Below, one piece after another: positions 7,888-15,690 of a stretch of 64,000 nucleotides of DNA (positions are counted from its first letter, which is position 1; every line of letters begins with the position of its first letter). The notes under the pieces are model-generated. The model was not told the origin of the DNA. It ran no database searches and was given only the letters and a program-made list of their open reading frames with translations. Source of the stretch: Hymenobacter nivis (lineage in GTDB: Bacteria > Bacteroidota > Bacteroidia > Cytophagales > Hymenobacteraceae); contig NZ_CP029145.1 of NCBI RefSeq assembly GCF_003149515.1, positions 2,728,001-2,792,000 on the forward strand. The letters are read 5' to 3'. A program made the translations under genes and the position numbers.

Positions 7888-8772
7888 TCAGCCAATTTCT
7901 ATTTCGTAGGTGGCCGCAAACGCCTGGCCGGGGCCCAGCGTGAGGATGCCTTCCTTATCGCGCAGCTCCTGCGGGGGCCCCGTGGGGCTGGCCACGCCGT
8001 GCCAGGGCTCGATGCACACGAACGCCGCCCCGGGGCCCTTGGTCCACAGGCCGAGGTAGGGGAAGCCGTCGAAGCGCAGGCGTACGAAGTGCGGCGAGCC
8101 GTGGGCCCGCAGCGCCACGCGCGTGAAATCGTAGTGGGCAAATACCAGCGCGTCGTCGGCAAATAGCTCGTAGGTGAGCGGCAGGATGGCTTGCTGGTGC
8201 AGCACAGGGGCAGTTTCGCCGCTGCGCAGGCCGCCGCGCAGCAGCTGCGTGCTGAGCGTTACGGGGTGGTCAAACTCAAAATAATAATCCTCGAACCGCT
8301 CGCCCGGCAGCAGCGGGCAGCCAAACGCCGGGTGGGCCCCGATGCTGAACAACAGGTCGTCGGCGGGGGTCCCGGCGGGGTTGCGCACGTCCCAGCGCAC
8401 GGCCAGAGCGGTGCCGCGCAGGGCATAAGTAATGGTCAGCTCGAAGACAAACGGGTAGTTGGCACGGGTTTCAGCCGAGTCCGTGAGGCGGAAGGCTAGC
8501 TCGTCGGCGGTGTGGCGCAGCACGGCAAATTCCTGGTCGCGGGCGAAGCCGTGCTGGCCCAGGCGGTAGGCCTGGCCCTGATGCAGGTAGGTATCGTCGG
8601 GCAGGCGCCCCACGATGGGGAACAGTACCGGCGCGTGGCGGCCCCACACGGCGGGGTCGGCGGGCCACACATATTCCAGGCCGGTGGCGGCGGCAACGAA
8701 GCCGGTCAGCTCGGCCCCGTGGGCGGCGAAGGTGGCCCGGCACTGGGCATTGTCAAGAACAAGGGCGGGCAT
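7888..8772 (-). CDS. Aldose 1-epimerase family protein (LacX-like)
   Basis: Galactose-mutarotase-fold protein of 294 residues that probably interconverts anomers of an aldose or aldose phosphate in the cytoplasm. Visible are WGRHAPVLFPIVGRL (about 42-56), the histidine in GQHGFARDQEF, the segment FSIGAHPAFGCPL (about 143-155) with the second conserved histidine, and FVCIEPWHGVASP carrying the conserved glutamate. These fit the LacX subgroup better than canonical GalM. There is no signal peptide. It is followed by the NadR-type kinase 44 bases away, with the same orientation. Confidence 0.87.
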   Translation of the reverse strand: MPALVLDNAQCRATFAAHGAELTGFVAAATGLEYVWPADPAVWGRHAPVLFPIVGRLPDDTYLHQGQAYRLGQHGFARDQEFAVLRHTADELAFRLTDSAETRANYPFVFELTITYALRGTALAVRWDVRNPAGTPADDLLFSIGAHPAFGCPLLPGERFEDYYFEFDHPVTLSTQLLRGGLRSGETAPVLHQQAILPLTYELFADDALVFAHYDFTRVALRAHGSPHFVRLRFDGFPYLGLWTKGPGAAFVCIEPWHGVASPTGPPQELRDKEGILTLGPGQAFAATYEIEIG

Positions 8773-8816
8773 GGCGCGGGCAGTAGCGGAGGCACAGGGT
8801 TATACAGGCCCCTAAG

Positions 8817-9338
8817 CTACGGCTGGGCGCGCAGCAGCCCATCTACCAGCTGCTGGGCCGCGGCCAGGCGCTGCGCCGGGGGCCCCCAGATTTCGGCAAA
8901 CGGGTCGGGGCCCGCGCGCAGCGCAGCGCGGTAGCGGTCGTAAAAGTGCTGGCGCAACTGCGGGTGTTCGCGCAGCGGATCGGGCTCCCAGGGCACGTCC
9001 ACGCCCAGCAGCAGCACCAGGTCGTAGCGCGGCTGGGCCACAGCCGCGGCAATCCAGGCGGGACATTGGCCGAAGGCGTGCTCCGCCCAAATCTTGATTA
9101 CCAGCAAGTTGGTGTCGGCCACCAGCAGGGCCCCACCAGCGGCTTCGGCCGCGGCTTCGGCGGCCAGCTGGCCATGGGCAATGGCTTCGAGGTCGGCCAG
9201 GGCGTAGGGCAGCTGGCGGCCGGCGAGGTAGGCGCGGGCGTATTCGGGCACCCAGCGGGCGCCGTAGTGGGCGGCTAGCTGCTGGCTCAGCGTCGATTTT
9301 CCCGTCGATTCCGGGCCGGTCAGCGCGAGTCGGAGCAT
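8817..9338 (-). CDS. NadR-type AAA/P-loop kinase (probable ribosylnicotinamide kinase)
   Basis: P-loop kinase resembling the C-terminal kinase half of NadR, which phosphorylates nicotinamide riboside. The 173-residue protein starts MLRLALTGPESTGKST, with the Walker A motif at residues 8-15. It has WVPEYARAYL, a DTNLLVIKIWAEHAFG segment and LVLLLGVDVPWEPDPLREHP, which closely follow the NadR kinase domain. The adenylyltransferase half of NadR is absent. The ATG at 9338 is chosen since an upstream extension has no family sequence. Kinase fold is sure, substrate inferred. Confidence 0.8.
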   Translation of the reverse strand: MLRLALTGPESTGKSTLSQQLAAHYGARWVPEYARAYLAGRQLPYALADLEAIAHGQLAAEAAAEAAGGALLVADTNLLVIKIWAEHAFGQCPAWIAAAVAQPRYDLVLLLGVDVPWEPDPLREHPQLRQHFYDRYRAALRAGPDPFAEIWGPPAQRLAAAQQLVDGLLRAQP

Positions 9339-9516
9339 GGCAAAGGGTAGGTTTCTGGAAAGAGTTGATAAGAACGGCTTTATGCCCGGGCAAAGGTGCT
9401 GACCATCGGGCCGATTGCTACCGCGCCGCGCCGGCAACTGCATCCATTTATTACTGATTAAAATCACTTTTGTTCCAAATTGAAATTCTCACCGGAGCCG
9501 GCTTTCGCGGTGGGGC

Positions 9517-9524
9517 TACCTTTG
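9517..9524 (+). promoter_or_regulatory. Putative -7 element TACCTTTG for the rhodanese gene
   Basis: TAnnTTTG match 25 bases upstream of the preferred rhodanese ATG at 9549. It also argues against the upstream ATG at 9480. Confidence 0.55.
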
Positions 9525-9548
9525 CTTTCTATTCGCCTGTTTGTTTTT

Positions 9549-9875
9549 ATGAATATCGCCGCTATCAGCCCAGTTCAACTTGCCAGCCGCCTCGCCGCCG
9601 GTGATTCGCTCTATTTGTTTGACGTGCGCGACCCCATCGAGTTTGATTATTGCCACCTGCCCGGCAGCGTGCTGCTACCCCTCGACGAGCTGCCCCAGCG
9701 CACCGACGAGGTGCCCGATGTGGGCGAAGTAGTGCTTATTTGCCACCACGGCGTGCGCTCGGCCCAGGCCCTCAACTATTTGCAGGCCCGCCACGGCCGC
9801 ACCAACCTGCTGAACCTGCGCGGCGGCATCGACGCTTGGAGCTGCGAAGTAGACCCCTCCGTACCCCGGTATTAG
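9549..9875 (+). CDS. Rhodanese-like domain protein
   Basis: Single rhodanese domain, 108 residues, cytoplasmic, expected to carry persulfide sulfur on its active-site cysteine. The catalytic loop is CHHGVRS with Cys65 and the CH2A-like motif (LYLFDVRDPIEFDYCHLPGS, about 21-40) is intact. The C-terminus has LLNLRGGIDAW, the usual family ending. The ATG at 9549 matches the family start and follows a -7-like element. No neighbour suggests a specific sulfur-transfer partner. Confidence 0.9.
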   Translation: MNIAAISPVQLASRLAAGDSLYLFDVRDPIEFDYCHLPGSVLLPLDELPQRTDEVPDVGEVVLICHHGVRSAQALNYLQARHGRTNLLNLRGGIDAWSCEVDPSVPRY

Positions 9876-9921
9876 GGCCCCACCCAGCACAATTAGGGCC
9901 CGGCGGTGGTTATAAGGGCCC

Positions 9922-10686
9922 ATGCCCTCTTCGCCCATTATTGCCCCCACCCTGGCCGGCCGCCTGGCCCTGCGCCAGCCCCCCGCCGGCCCCCCACTAA
10001 TGCGCCAGCGCTGGGGCGACCTGCTCTTCATGCACTGGCCGGTACCGCCGGCGCTGCTGGCCCCCTTCCTGCCCCCGCGCCTGGCCCTCGACCTGCACGA
10101 CGGCCATGCCTGGCTGGCCATCGTGCCGTTTCGGATGTGGGACGTGCGCACCCGCTTCACGCCGCCCATCCCCGGGGCCAACCAGTTCCTGGAGTTGAAC
10201 GTGCGCACCTACGTGCACCTCGACGGCGTGCCCGGCGTGTGGTTTTTATCGCTCGACGCTACTAATGCCCTGGCCGTGTGGGCGGCGCGTACCATTTTCC
10301 ACCTGCCCTACCTGCGCGCCCGCATGGCGCTGGCCCGCCCCGCCCCCGACCAAGTGCGCTACACCGCCCGCCGCACCCACGGCGGGGCCCCGGCCGCGCA
10401 CTTCGCCACTACCTGGCGCGTGGGCGAGCTGCTGCCACCCGAAGCTACCGCGCCCGGCTCGCTGGCCTTTTTCCTCACCGAGCGCTACTGCCTGTACGCG
10501 GCCTGGGGCCCCCGGCTCTACCGCGGCCGCATCCACCACGAAGCTTGGCCGTTGCGCGCGGCCGAGCTGCTGGAATTCGATTCGAACCTGATTGAGGCGC
10601 ACGGGCTGCCCACGCCCGCCGGGGCCCCGGTGCTATACGCCGGGGGCCCCCTGGCCGTGGAGCTGTGGTGGCTGCAACGGGTGTAG
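9922..10686 (+). CDS. DUF2071 (YqjF-like) protein
   Basis: A 254-residue protein of the YqjF/DUF2071 family, function unknown. Typical pieces are LLFMHWPVPPALLAPFLPP, HAWLAIVPFRMWDVRTR, FLELNVRTYVHLDGVPGVWF and SLDATNALAVWAAR. It also has FFLTERYCLYAAWGPRLYRG near the C-terminus. The start at 9922 follows the rhodanese stop by 46 bases, so the two may share a transcript. No membrane segment. Confidence 0.85.
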   Translation: MPSSPIIAPTLAGRLALRQPPAGPPLMRQRWGDLLFMHWPVPPALLAPFLPPRLALDLHDGHAWLAIVPFRMWDVRTRFTPPIPGANQFLELNVRTYVHLDGVPGVWFLSLDATNALAVWAARTIFHLPYLRARMALARPAPDQVRYTARRTHGGAPAAHFATTWRVGELLPPEATAPGSLAFFLTERYCLYAAWGPRLYRGRIHHEAWPLRAAELLEFDSNLIEAHGLPTPAGAPVLYAGGPLAVELWWLQRV

Positions 10687-10741
10687 CGCGGCCAATTCCG
10701 TTTCCTTTGCGGTTTGCTTGCCCCAACTTTCGCGCTCCGCT

Positions 10742-11662
10742 ATGATTCTCGTCGTGCTGGTCAACTACAACTCCACAGGCCACACGCTTGCCTGCGTAGA
10801 ATCGTTGCGCATCCACACCCAGCCCGGCACCGCCTACCAGATAATAGTGGTTGACAACGCCTCCGCGCCCGCCGAACGCGACGCTTTGCAGGCGCTGGCC
10901 GCTTATCCCGAAGTGGAGGTGTGCTATTCGGCGGTCAATTTGGGTTTTGCCGGGGGCAACATGCTGGGGTTTCGCACCGCCACGGCCACCCGCCAGCCCA
11001 CCCACGTATTTTTGCTGAACAACGACACGCTGCTGCGCACCGACTGCCTGACGGAGCTGGCTGATTTGTTGACCACACGCCCCGAAATTGGCCTGGCGGC
11101 CCCCCAAATGTTTGGGCCCGAAGGCCAGTGGCTGGAGAGCTACGGCTTCTTCCCCACGCTGGGCGACAAACTGTTGGGCCGGGCCCTGTGCCGGGCCCTG
11201 GGGCTAGGCTACCACCCGCCGCGCCCCGCCCGCGCCGCCCGCCAGCCCTACCCCGCCGACATGGTGACCGGCGCCGCCATGTTCGCTGATGCTAAGCTTT
11301 TTGCGCGCATCGGCGGGCTTGATGAGAAGTATTTTCTGTACTGTGAAGAGGAAGACCTGGCATGGCGCATGTGGCAGGCTGGACGCCAGGTGGTGGTGGC
11401 ACCTACGTCGGAATTCGTGCATTTGGGTGGGCGCAGCAGCCAGCCCAGCTTCGGCCTGCTGCGCGAATTCTACATCTCGCTCGCCTACTTCTTGCGCAAA
11501 AACTTCAACCCCGTCCACGCCGAAGCCGTGCGCTGGCTGTTCGTGGTGAAGCTCGTTTTCCGGGCCCGGCGCGGCCGCCAGTACCTGCGCCTGGCCAAGT
11601 TCCTGGCCCAGGGCGCACCCATGGCGGCATCCATTCGCCCCACCGCGGCCGGCCCCAAGTAA
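10742..11662 (+). CDS. Family 2 glycosyltransferase (rhamnosyltransferase-like)
   Basis: GT-A-fold glycosyltransferase of 306 residues that transfers a sugar from a nucleotide donor during surface glycan synthesis. Starts MILVVLVNYNSTGHTLACV; the donor-binding segments are IIVVDNASAPAERD and VNLGFAGGNMLGF. The metal-binding region is FLLNNDTLLRTDCL, and the acceptor-site region ADMVTGAAMFADAKLF ... GGLDEKYFLYCEEEDLAWRM carries the conserved ED. The start at 10742 was chosen over 10592, which overlaps DUF2071. It stands alone, not in a polysaccharide cluster. Confidence 0.9.
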   Translation: MILVVLVNYNSTGHTLACVESLRIHTQPGTAYQIIVVDNASAPAERDALQALAAYPEVEVCYSAVNLGFAGGNMLGFRTATATRQPTHVFLLNNDTLLRTDCLTELADLLTTRPEIGLAAPQMFGPEGQWLESYGFFPTLGDKLLGRALCRALGLGYHPPRPARAARQPYPADMVTGAAMFADAKLFARIGGLDEKYFLYCEEEDLAWRMWQAGRQVVVAPTSEFVHLGGRSSQPSFGLLREFYISLAYFLRKNFNPVHAEAVRWLFVVKLVFRARRGRQYLRLAKFLAQGAPMAASIRPTAAGPK

Positions 11663-11713
11663 GGGCCCCGCGGGGGCGACAAACAGTCGATTATAAGGTT
11701 TTTTCATAAAAAC

Positions 11714-11804
11714 GTCATGCTGAGCGCAGCCGAAGCATCTCTCCCGCAGCAGTAATCACTGATTAGTTAAGCAGTAGAGCTGCTTCAGCTGCGCTCAGCA
11801 TGAC
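11714..11804. repeat. CGTCATGC hairpin element, copy A
   Basis: A 91-bp near-perfect inverted repeat. Outer arms GTCATGCTGAGCGCAGC and GCTGCGCTCAGCATGAC flank GAAGCATCTCT-type sequence and an apical TAATCA/TGATTA stem. Same architecture as copies at 16714-16814, 27971-28060 and 31385-31478. It lies between the glycosyltransferase stop and hrpB. Confidence 0.85.
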
Positions 11805-11901
11805 CGCCTCGTAATGCAAACCTGCCGTTACATAGCTGCCTAAACCCCGGCGCCGCGCCCACCGCTGAACTGCTACTTTTCCCGCTCTTTCCGCCTCGCC
11901 C

Positions 11902-14646
11902 TTGGCCAACGATTTCCGCCTGCCCCCGCTGCCCGATTTGCCCATCATCGCGGCACTGCCAGCCCTGCGCGACGCTCTTGCCGCCCACGCCCGCGTGGTG
12001 CTGGAGGCCCCGCCCGGCGCGGGCAAAACCACGGTGGTGCCGCTGGCGCTGCTGGCTGCCGAGTGGCGGGGCCCCCAGGATAAAATTCTGGTGTTGGAGC
12101 CGCGCCAGCTGGCCGTACGCGGGGCCGCTGCCCGCTTGGCCCAGCTGCTGGGCGAGCCCGTGGGCCGTACCATCGGCTACCGCGTGCGGCTCGACAGCAA
12201 AGTGAGTCAAGACACCCGCGTTGAGGTCATTACCGAAGGCATTCTCACCCGGATGCTGCAAGACGACCCAGCGCTGGAGGGCGTGGCCTGCGTGGTGTTC
12301 GACGAATTTCACGAGCGCAGCCTGAATGCCGATTTGGGCTTGGCCCTGGCCCTGGATGCCCAAGCCGTGCTGCGGCCCGAGCTGCGGATTCTCATCATGA
12401 GCGCCACGCTGGAGGCGCAGCGGCTGGGGCAGTGGCTGCCCGCGCCGGTGGTGTCGTCGGCCGGTTTTCTATTTCCGATTGATACGCACTACCTCGACCC
12501 GCGCCGGGCCGCCGCCCTGCCCAACCGGCCCGGCGAGCGGCTGGCCACGCTGGTGCCGGCCCAGGTGCGCGCCGCGCTGGGGGCCCACCCGGTGGGCGAC
12601 GTGCTGGTATTCCTGCCCGGCGTGGCCGACTTGCAGCGCGTCGCCCGGGCCCTCGACTCGCTGCCCGACGCCATCGACCTGCACCTGCTGCACGGCGAGC
12701 TGCCACTGGACGTGCAGGACGCCGCCCTGCGCCCGGCGCGGGCCGGCCGGCGCAAGGTCATCCTGGCCACCAGCATCGCCGAAACCAGCCTCACCATCGA
12801 GGGCGTGCGCGTAGTGGTGGACGGCGGGTTTGCCCGGGTGCCGCGCTTCGTGCCGCGCACCGGCTTCACTACCCTCGAAACCGTGCCCGTAGCCCGCGCC
12901 GCCGCCGACCAGCGCCGCGGCCGCGCCGGCCGCCTGGCCCCCGGCACCTGCTACCGCCTCTGGACGGAGGCCGAACACCACCAGCTGCCGCTGCACCGGG
13001 CCCCCGAAATCCAGGCCGCCGACCTCAGCGCCCTGGCCCTGGAGCTGGCCCTGTGGGGCACCGCCAACCCGGCCGATTTACGCTGGCTTGACGCGCCACC
13101 CGCCGCCGCCTACGCCCAAGCGCAGGAGCTACTGGTGCGGCTGGGGGCAATAAGCAGTGCACAGTTATCAGCAAACAGTGAACAGTTAGTCGGTGCTGAT
13201 AATCAACCCAAGCCGGCTTCAGCAACTGTTAATTCCTCACTGACAACTATTAACTGTCCGTTCAAGCCCACCGCCCACGGCCGCCAGCTGGCGCGGCTGG
13301 GCCTGCCGCCGCGCCTGGGCCACCTCGTGGTGCGCGGCCAGGAGCTGGGCCAGGGCCCCGCCGCCACCGCCCTGGCCGCCCTCCTGGCCGAGCGCGACCT
13401 GCTGCGCTGGGCCACACCCAACGACCCGCGCCCGCTGCCGCCCGACCTGCGCCTGCGCCTCGAAGCGCTGGCCAGCGGCCGGGCACCGCTGCCCGGCCTG
13501 GCCCTGCACCCAGCCACCTTGCAGCGCGTGCGCGACGTGGCCCGCCACCTGCAGAGCCGCCAGGGCCCGAAAGGACATCCACTTATTCACTCATTCACTC
13601 ATTCACCGATTGGCCTGCTCACGGCCCTGGCCTATCCCGACCGCGTGGCCCAGCGCGAAACCGACGGCCGCCTGCGCCTCGCTACCGGCCAGCGCGTGGA
13701 GCTGCGCACGGAGGATGTGGACCCGCAGGCCGAGTTTTTCGCCGTGGCCCACCTGGCCGGCACCGCCGCCACGCCCCGCGCCACCCTGGCCGCGCCCGTG
13801 AGCCGCGAAGAGCTGGAAACCGCTTTTGCCGGGCAGATTACGACCACCGACGAGGTGCGCTACGATCCCGCCACCCAGCGCGTAACCGGCCGGCGGGTGC
13901 GCCGCCTGGGGGCCCTGCGCCTGGCCGAAACCGTTATCGGCCAGCCCGACGCGGCGCTGGTGGCCGGGGCCCTGCTGGCGTATTTGCAGGAAGCCGGCTT
14001 GAGCAAACTGAACTGGACGCCCGGGGCCCGGCAGCTCCAGCAGCGGCTGGAGTTTCTGCGGTACCAGTTCCCCGAGCCCGCGGCCGCCGGTGGAGAAGCT
14101 TTCACCACGGCCCAAGCACCAAGCACCAAGCACCAAGCACCACCCTGGCCCGCCTCCGACGAGGCCACGCTGCTGCGCGAGTTGCCGCAGTGGCTGGGGC
14201 CCCACCTGGCCGGCTTCAAAAGCCTCGACCAGGTGCAGCGCCTGGATTTGACCGAGCCGCTGTTGGCGCGCCTGCCCGGCGGCTGGGCCCAGCGCCAGGC
14301 CCTGGACCGCCTTGCGCCCGCCGCCCTGGAGGTGCCCAGCGGCTCGCACGTCACTCTCGACTATGCCGAGCCTACCGCCCCGGTACTGGCCGTGAAGTTG
14401 CAGGAGCTGTTTGGCCTGACAGAAACGCCCACCGTGGCCGGCGGCCGCGTACCGCTGCTGCTGCATTTGCTCTCGCCCGGCGGCCGGCCAGCGCAGGTCA
14501 CGCGCGACTTACGCAGCTTTTGGGAGAAGGGCTACTTCGACGTGCGCAAGGATTTGAAGGGCCGCTACCCGCGCCACCCCTGGCCCGATAAGCCCATGGA
14601 GCACATCCCAACTAAGCTGACTAAGAGGCGGTTGGATAACTTATAG
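11902..14646 (+). CDS. hrpB: ATP-dependent helicase HrpB
   Basis: DEAH-box superfamily 2 helicase, 914 residues against the usual ~820. Motif I is APPGAGKTT (36-44), motif II DEFH (134-137), motif III SATLE, motif VI region DQRRGRAGRLAPG. The C-terminal HrpB domain has GHVTLDYAEP-like sequence (GSHVTLDYAEPTAPVLAVKL) and ends in PWPDKPMEHIPTKLTKRR. The start is a TTG at 11902. Extra length comes from three in-frame low-complexity inserts (about residues 417-453, 558-571, 735-749) made of DNA that elsewhere in this window is intergenic repeat. All fall between structured blocks, so the enzyme may still work. Its role in bacteria is poorly defined. Confidence 0.92.
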   Translation: MANDFRLPPLPDLPIIAALPALRDALAAHARVVLEAPPGAGKTTVVPLALLAAEWRGPQDKILVLEPRQLAVRGAAARLAQLLGEPVGRTIGYRVRLDSKVSQDTRVEVITEGILTRMLQDDPALEGVACVVFDEFHERSLNADLGLALALDAQAVLRPELRILIMSATLEAQRLGQWLPAPVVSSAGFLFPIDTHYLDPRRAAALPNRPGERLATLVPAQVRAALGAHPVGDVLVFLPGVADLQRVARALDSLPDAIDLHLLHGELPLDVQDAALRPARAGRRKVILATSIAETSLTIEGVRVVVDGGFARVPRFVPRTGFTTLETVPVARAAADQRRGRAGRLAPGTCYRLWTEAEHHQLPLHRAPEIQAADLSALALELALWGTANPADLRWLDAPPAAAYAQAQELLVRLGAISSAQLSANSEQLVGADNQPKPASATVNSSLTTINCPFKPTAHGRQLARLGLPPRLGHLVVRGQELGQGPAATALAALLAERDLLRWATPNDPRPLPPDLRLRLEALASGRAPLPGLALHPATLQRVRDVARHLQSRQGPKGHPLIHSFTHSPIGLLTALAYPDRVAQRETDGRLRLATGQRVELRTEDVDPQAEFFAVAHLAGTAATPRATLAAPVSREELETAFAGQITTTDEVRYDPATQRVTGRRVRRLGALRLAETVIGQPDAALVAGALLAYLQEAGLSKLNWTPGARQLQQRLEFLRYQFPEPAAAGGEAFTTAQAPSTKHQAPPWPASDEATLLRELPQWLGPHLAGFKSLDQVQRLDLTEPLLARLPGGWAQRQALDRLAPAALEVPSGSHVTLDYAEPTAPVLAVKLQELFGLTETPTVAGGRVPLLLHLLSPGGRPAQVTRDLRSFWEKGYFDVRKDLKGRYPRHPWPDKPMEHIPTKLTKRRLDNL
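13152..13258 (+). repeat. GTCAGTT-type inverted repeat inside hrpB
   Basis: In-frame insert encoding a Ser/Asn/Gln-rich linker (SSAQLSANSEQLVGADNQ and on). The DNA holds ACAGTTATCAGCAAACAGTG on one arm, and on the other TCACTGACAACTATTAACTG, its partial inverse. GC content drops sharply relative to the flanking gene. Same family as the intergenic copies listed here. Confidence 0.75.
13574..13611 (+). repeat. ATTCACTC-type tandem repeat inside hrpB
   Basis: ATTCACTC is repeated twice in tandem and followed by ATTCACCGATT, encoding LIHSFTHSPIG in frame. The same words occur between genes at 31325-31538. Confidence 0.7.
14105..14147 (+). repeat. AAGCACC tandem repeat inside hrpB
   Basis: Four to five tandem CCAAGCA units, in frame, encoding QAPSTKHQAPP. 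Unlike the surrounding HrpB sequence, it looks like a short-repeat insertion or expansion. Confidence 0.65.
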
Positions 14647-14669
14647 CGCGGACTTTGTAGTCCGCGCTA
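14644..14669. repeat. TAGCGCGGACT palindrome at the end of hrpB
   Basis: A perfect 11-bp stem (TAGCGCGGACT/AGTCCGCGCTA) with the 4-base loop TTGT. The first three bases are the hrpB stop codon. Degenerate related sequence follows at 14700-14730 and at 54048-54085. May act as a 3'-end hairpin for hrpB and the convergent FRG gene. Confidence 0.7.
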
Positions 14670-14734
14670 CAGTTGCGAATGCTCACTGGCGGCTGTGCAA
14701 TGCGCGGTCTCGCAGAGTCCACGCTACAAGTTTG

Positions 14735-15583
14735 TTACCGCATATCGTCCTCGCCTACGAAAGCGCTGTCGGGGCCCCCGGTACGGGGCGCGTAGTGGCG
14801 GTGCAGCCAGCGTGAAAGGCCCCCGAGGCCGGGCAGCAGCACCCGCTCGGTGATGTTGGCCTGGTCGAGCTTGTCGCGCACTTCCCACTTGAGGGCAGCG
14901 GGGATGACAATGCGAAAGTACAATTCGGGGTGGCGGGCCAGCCACTCGTGCAGTACGCTCTGGCTGGAGCTCATCAGCGAGAACAGCGCGTGCTGGTGCA
15001 CGATGCGCGCGTCGAGGCTGGGCGGCTCCAGAAACAGCACGAATGGCTCGGCTTGCAGGCTTTCGAGGTCGCGCAGGCTGTCCGTTACGGGGGCCAGCAG
15101 CTCGGAGGTAAAGACGTTGGAGCCCTCGTGGCGCAGGGCGTCGCGCAGCGAGTCGGGCAGGTGCTCAGCGGCTTTCACGTAGTTCAGGGCCCAAATAATT
15201 CCATCCTGGTGGTAGGCCTGGAGGTCGTCGGTGGCGAAGTGCAGGGCCACGTAGGGCGAATACGTCCAGTCGAGCAGGCGGGTGGGCAGGCCGTGGTGCT
15301 GGGCCAGGGCCAGCCAGTCCCACACCGCGGCCGTGGCGGCGGGTGAGGCAGCCGTATCGCGGGCGTACTTGCGGAAGTTGCGCAGCAAGTGATGCTCCAG
15401 CTCGAAGTAGTTACCGCCCAGCCGCTGCAAGCTGGTGGTCAGCAGGTAGTTTTTGGAGCGCTGCCCGCGGTACACGAACGGCGAGCGGAAACGCCCGATG
15501 CGCCCGTCCCAGGTGTCCTGAAACAGCAGTTCCTGCAAGTGGGCCCAGGAAGTGGCCACGTAATCGCTGGCAGGGTAGGGCAT
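14735..15583 (-). CDS. FRG-domain protein
   Basis: A 282-residue protein with an FRG domain, a domain of unknown function found in stand-alone proteins and in toxin- or defence-like contexts. The hallmark YRGQ is at residues 38-41 (FVYRGQRSKNYLL). It is followed by ELEHHLLRNFRKYAR and the second conserved block LAQHHGLPTRLLDWTYSP then YVALHFA. The remainder (about 150-282) is soluble. The ATG at 15583 fits the domain; a much longer open frame upstream runs antisense through the IS transposase and is not real. Upstream are a strong hairpin and the IS5-type element. Confidence 0.82.
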   Translation of the reverse strand: MPYPASDYVATSWAHLQELLFQDTWDGRIGRFRSPFVYRGQRSKNYLLTTSLQRLGGNYFELEHHLLRNFRKYARDTAASPAATAAVWDWLALAQHHGLPTRLLDWTYSPYVALHFATDDLQAYHQDGIIWALNYVKAAEHLPDSLRDALRHEGSNVFTSELLAPVTDSLRDLESLQAEPFVLFLEPPSLDARIVHQHALFSLMSSSQSVLHEWLARHPELYFRIVIPAALKWEVRDKLDQANITERVLLPGLGGLSRWLHRHYAPRTGGPDSAFVGEDDMR

Positions 15584-15629
15584 GGCCCGAAGGTACGGCG
15601 GGGGGAAACAACGGGAATATGCGCTACAA

Positions 15630-15666
15630 AAAACGGGCCCCCAGCAAAACGCCGGGGGCCCGTTTT
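15630..15666. terminator. Bidirectional terminator-like hairpin
   Basis: AAACGGGCCCCC pairs with GGGGGCCCGTTT, with A-rich and T-rich flanks on both sides. It lies between the FRG start and the IS left end, so it would insulate FRG from transcription out of the IS. Confidence 0.75.
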
Positions 15667-15690
15667 TGTAACCGAAAAGCCGCTGCAATA

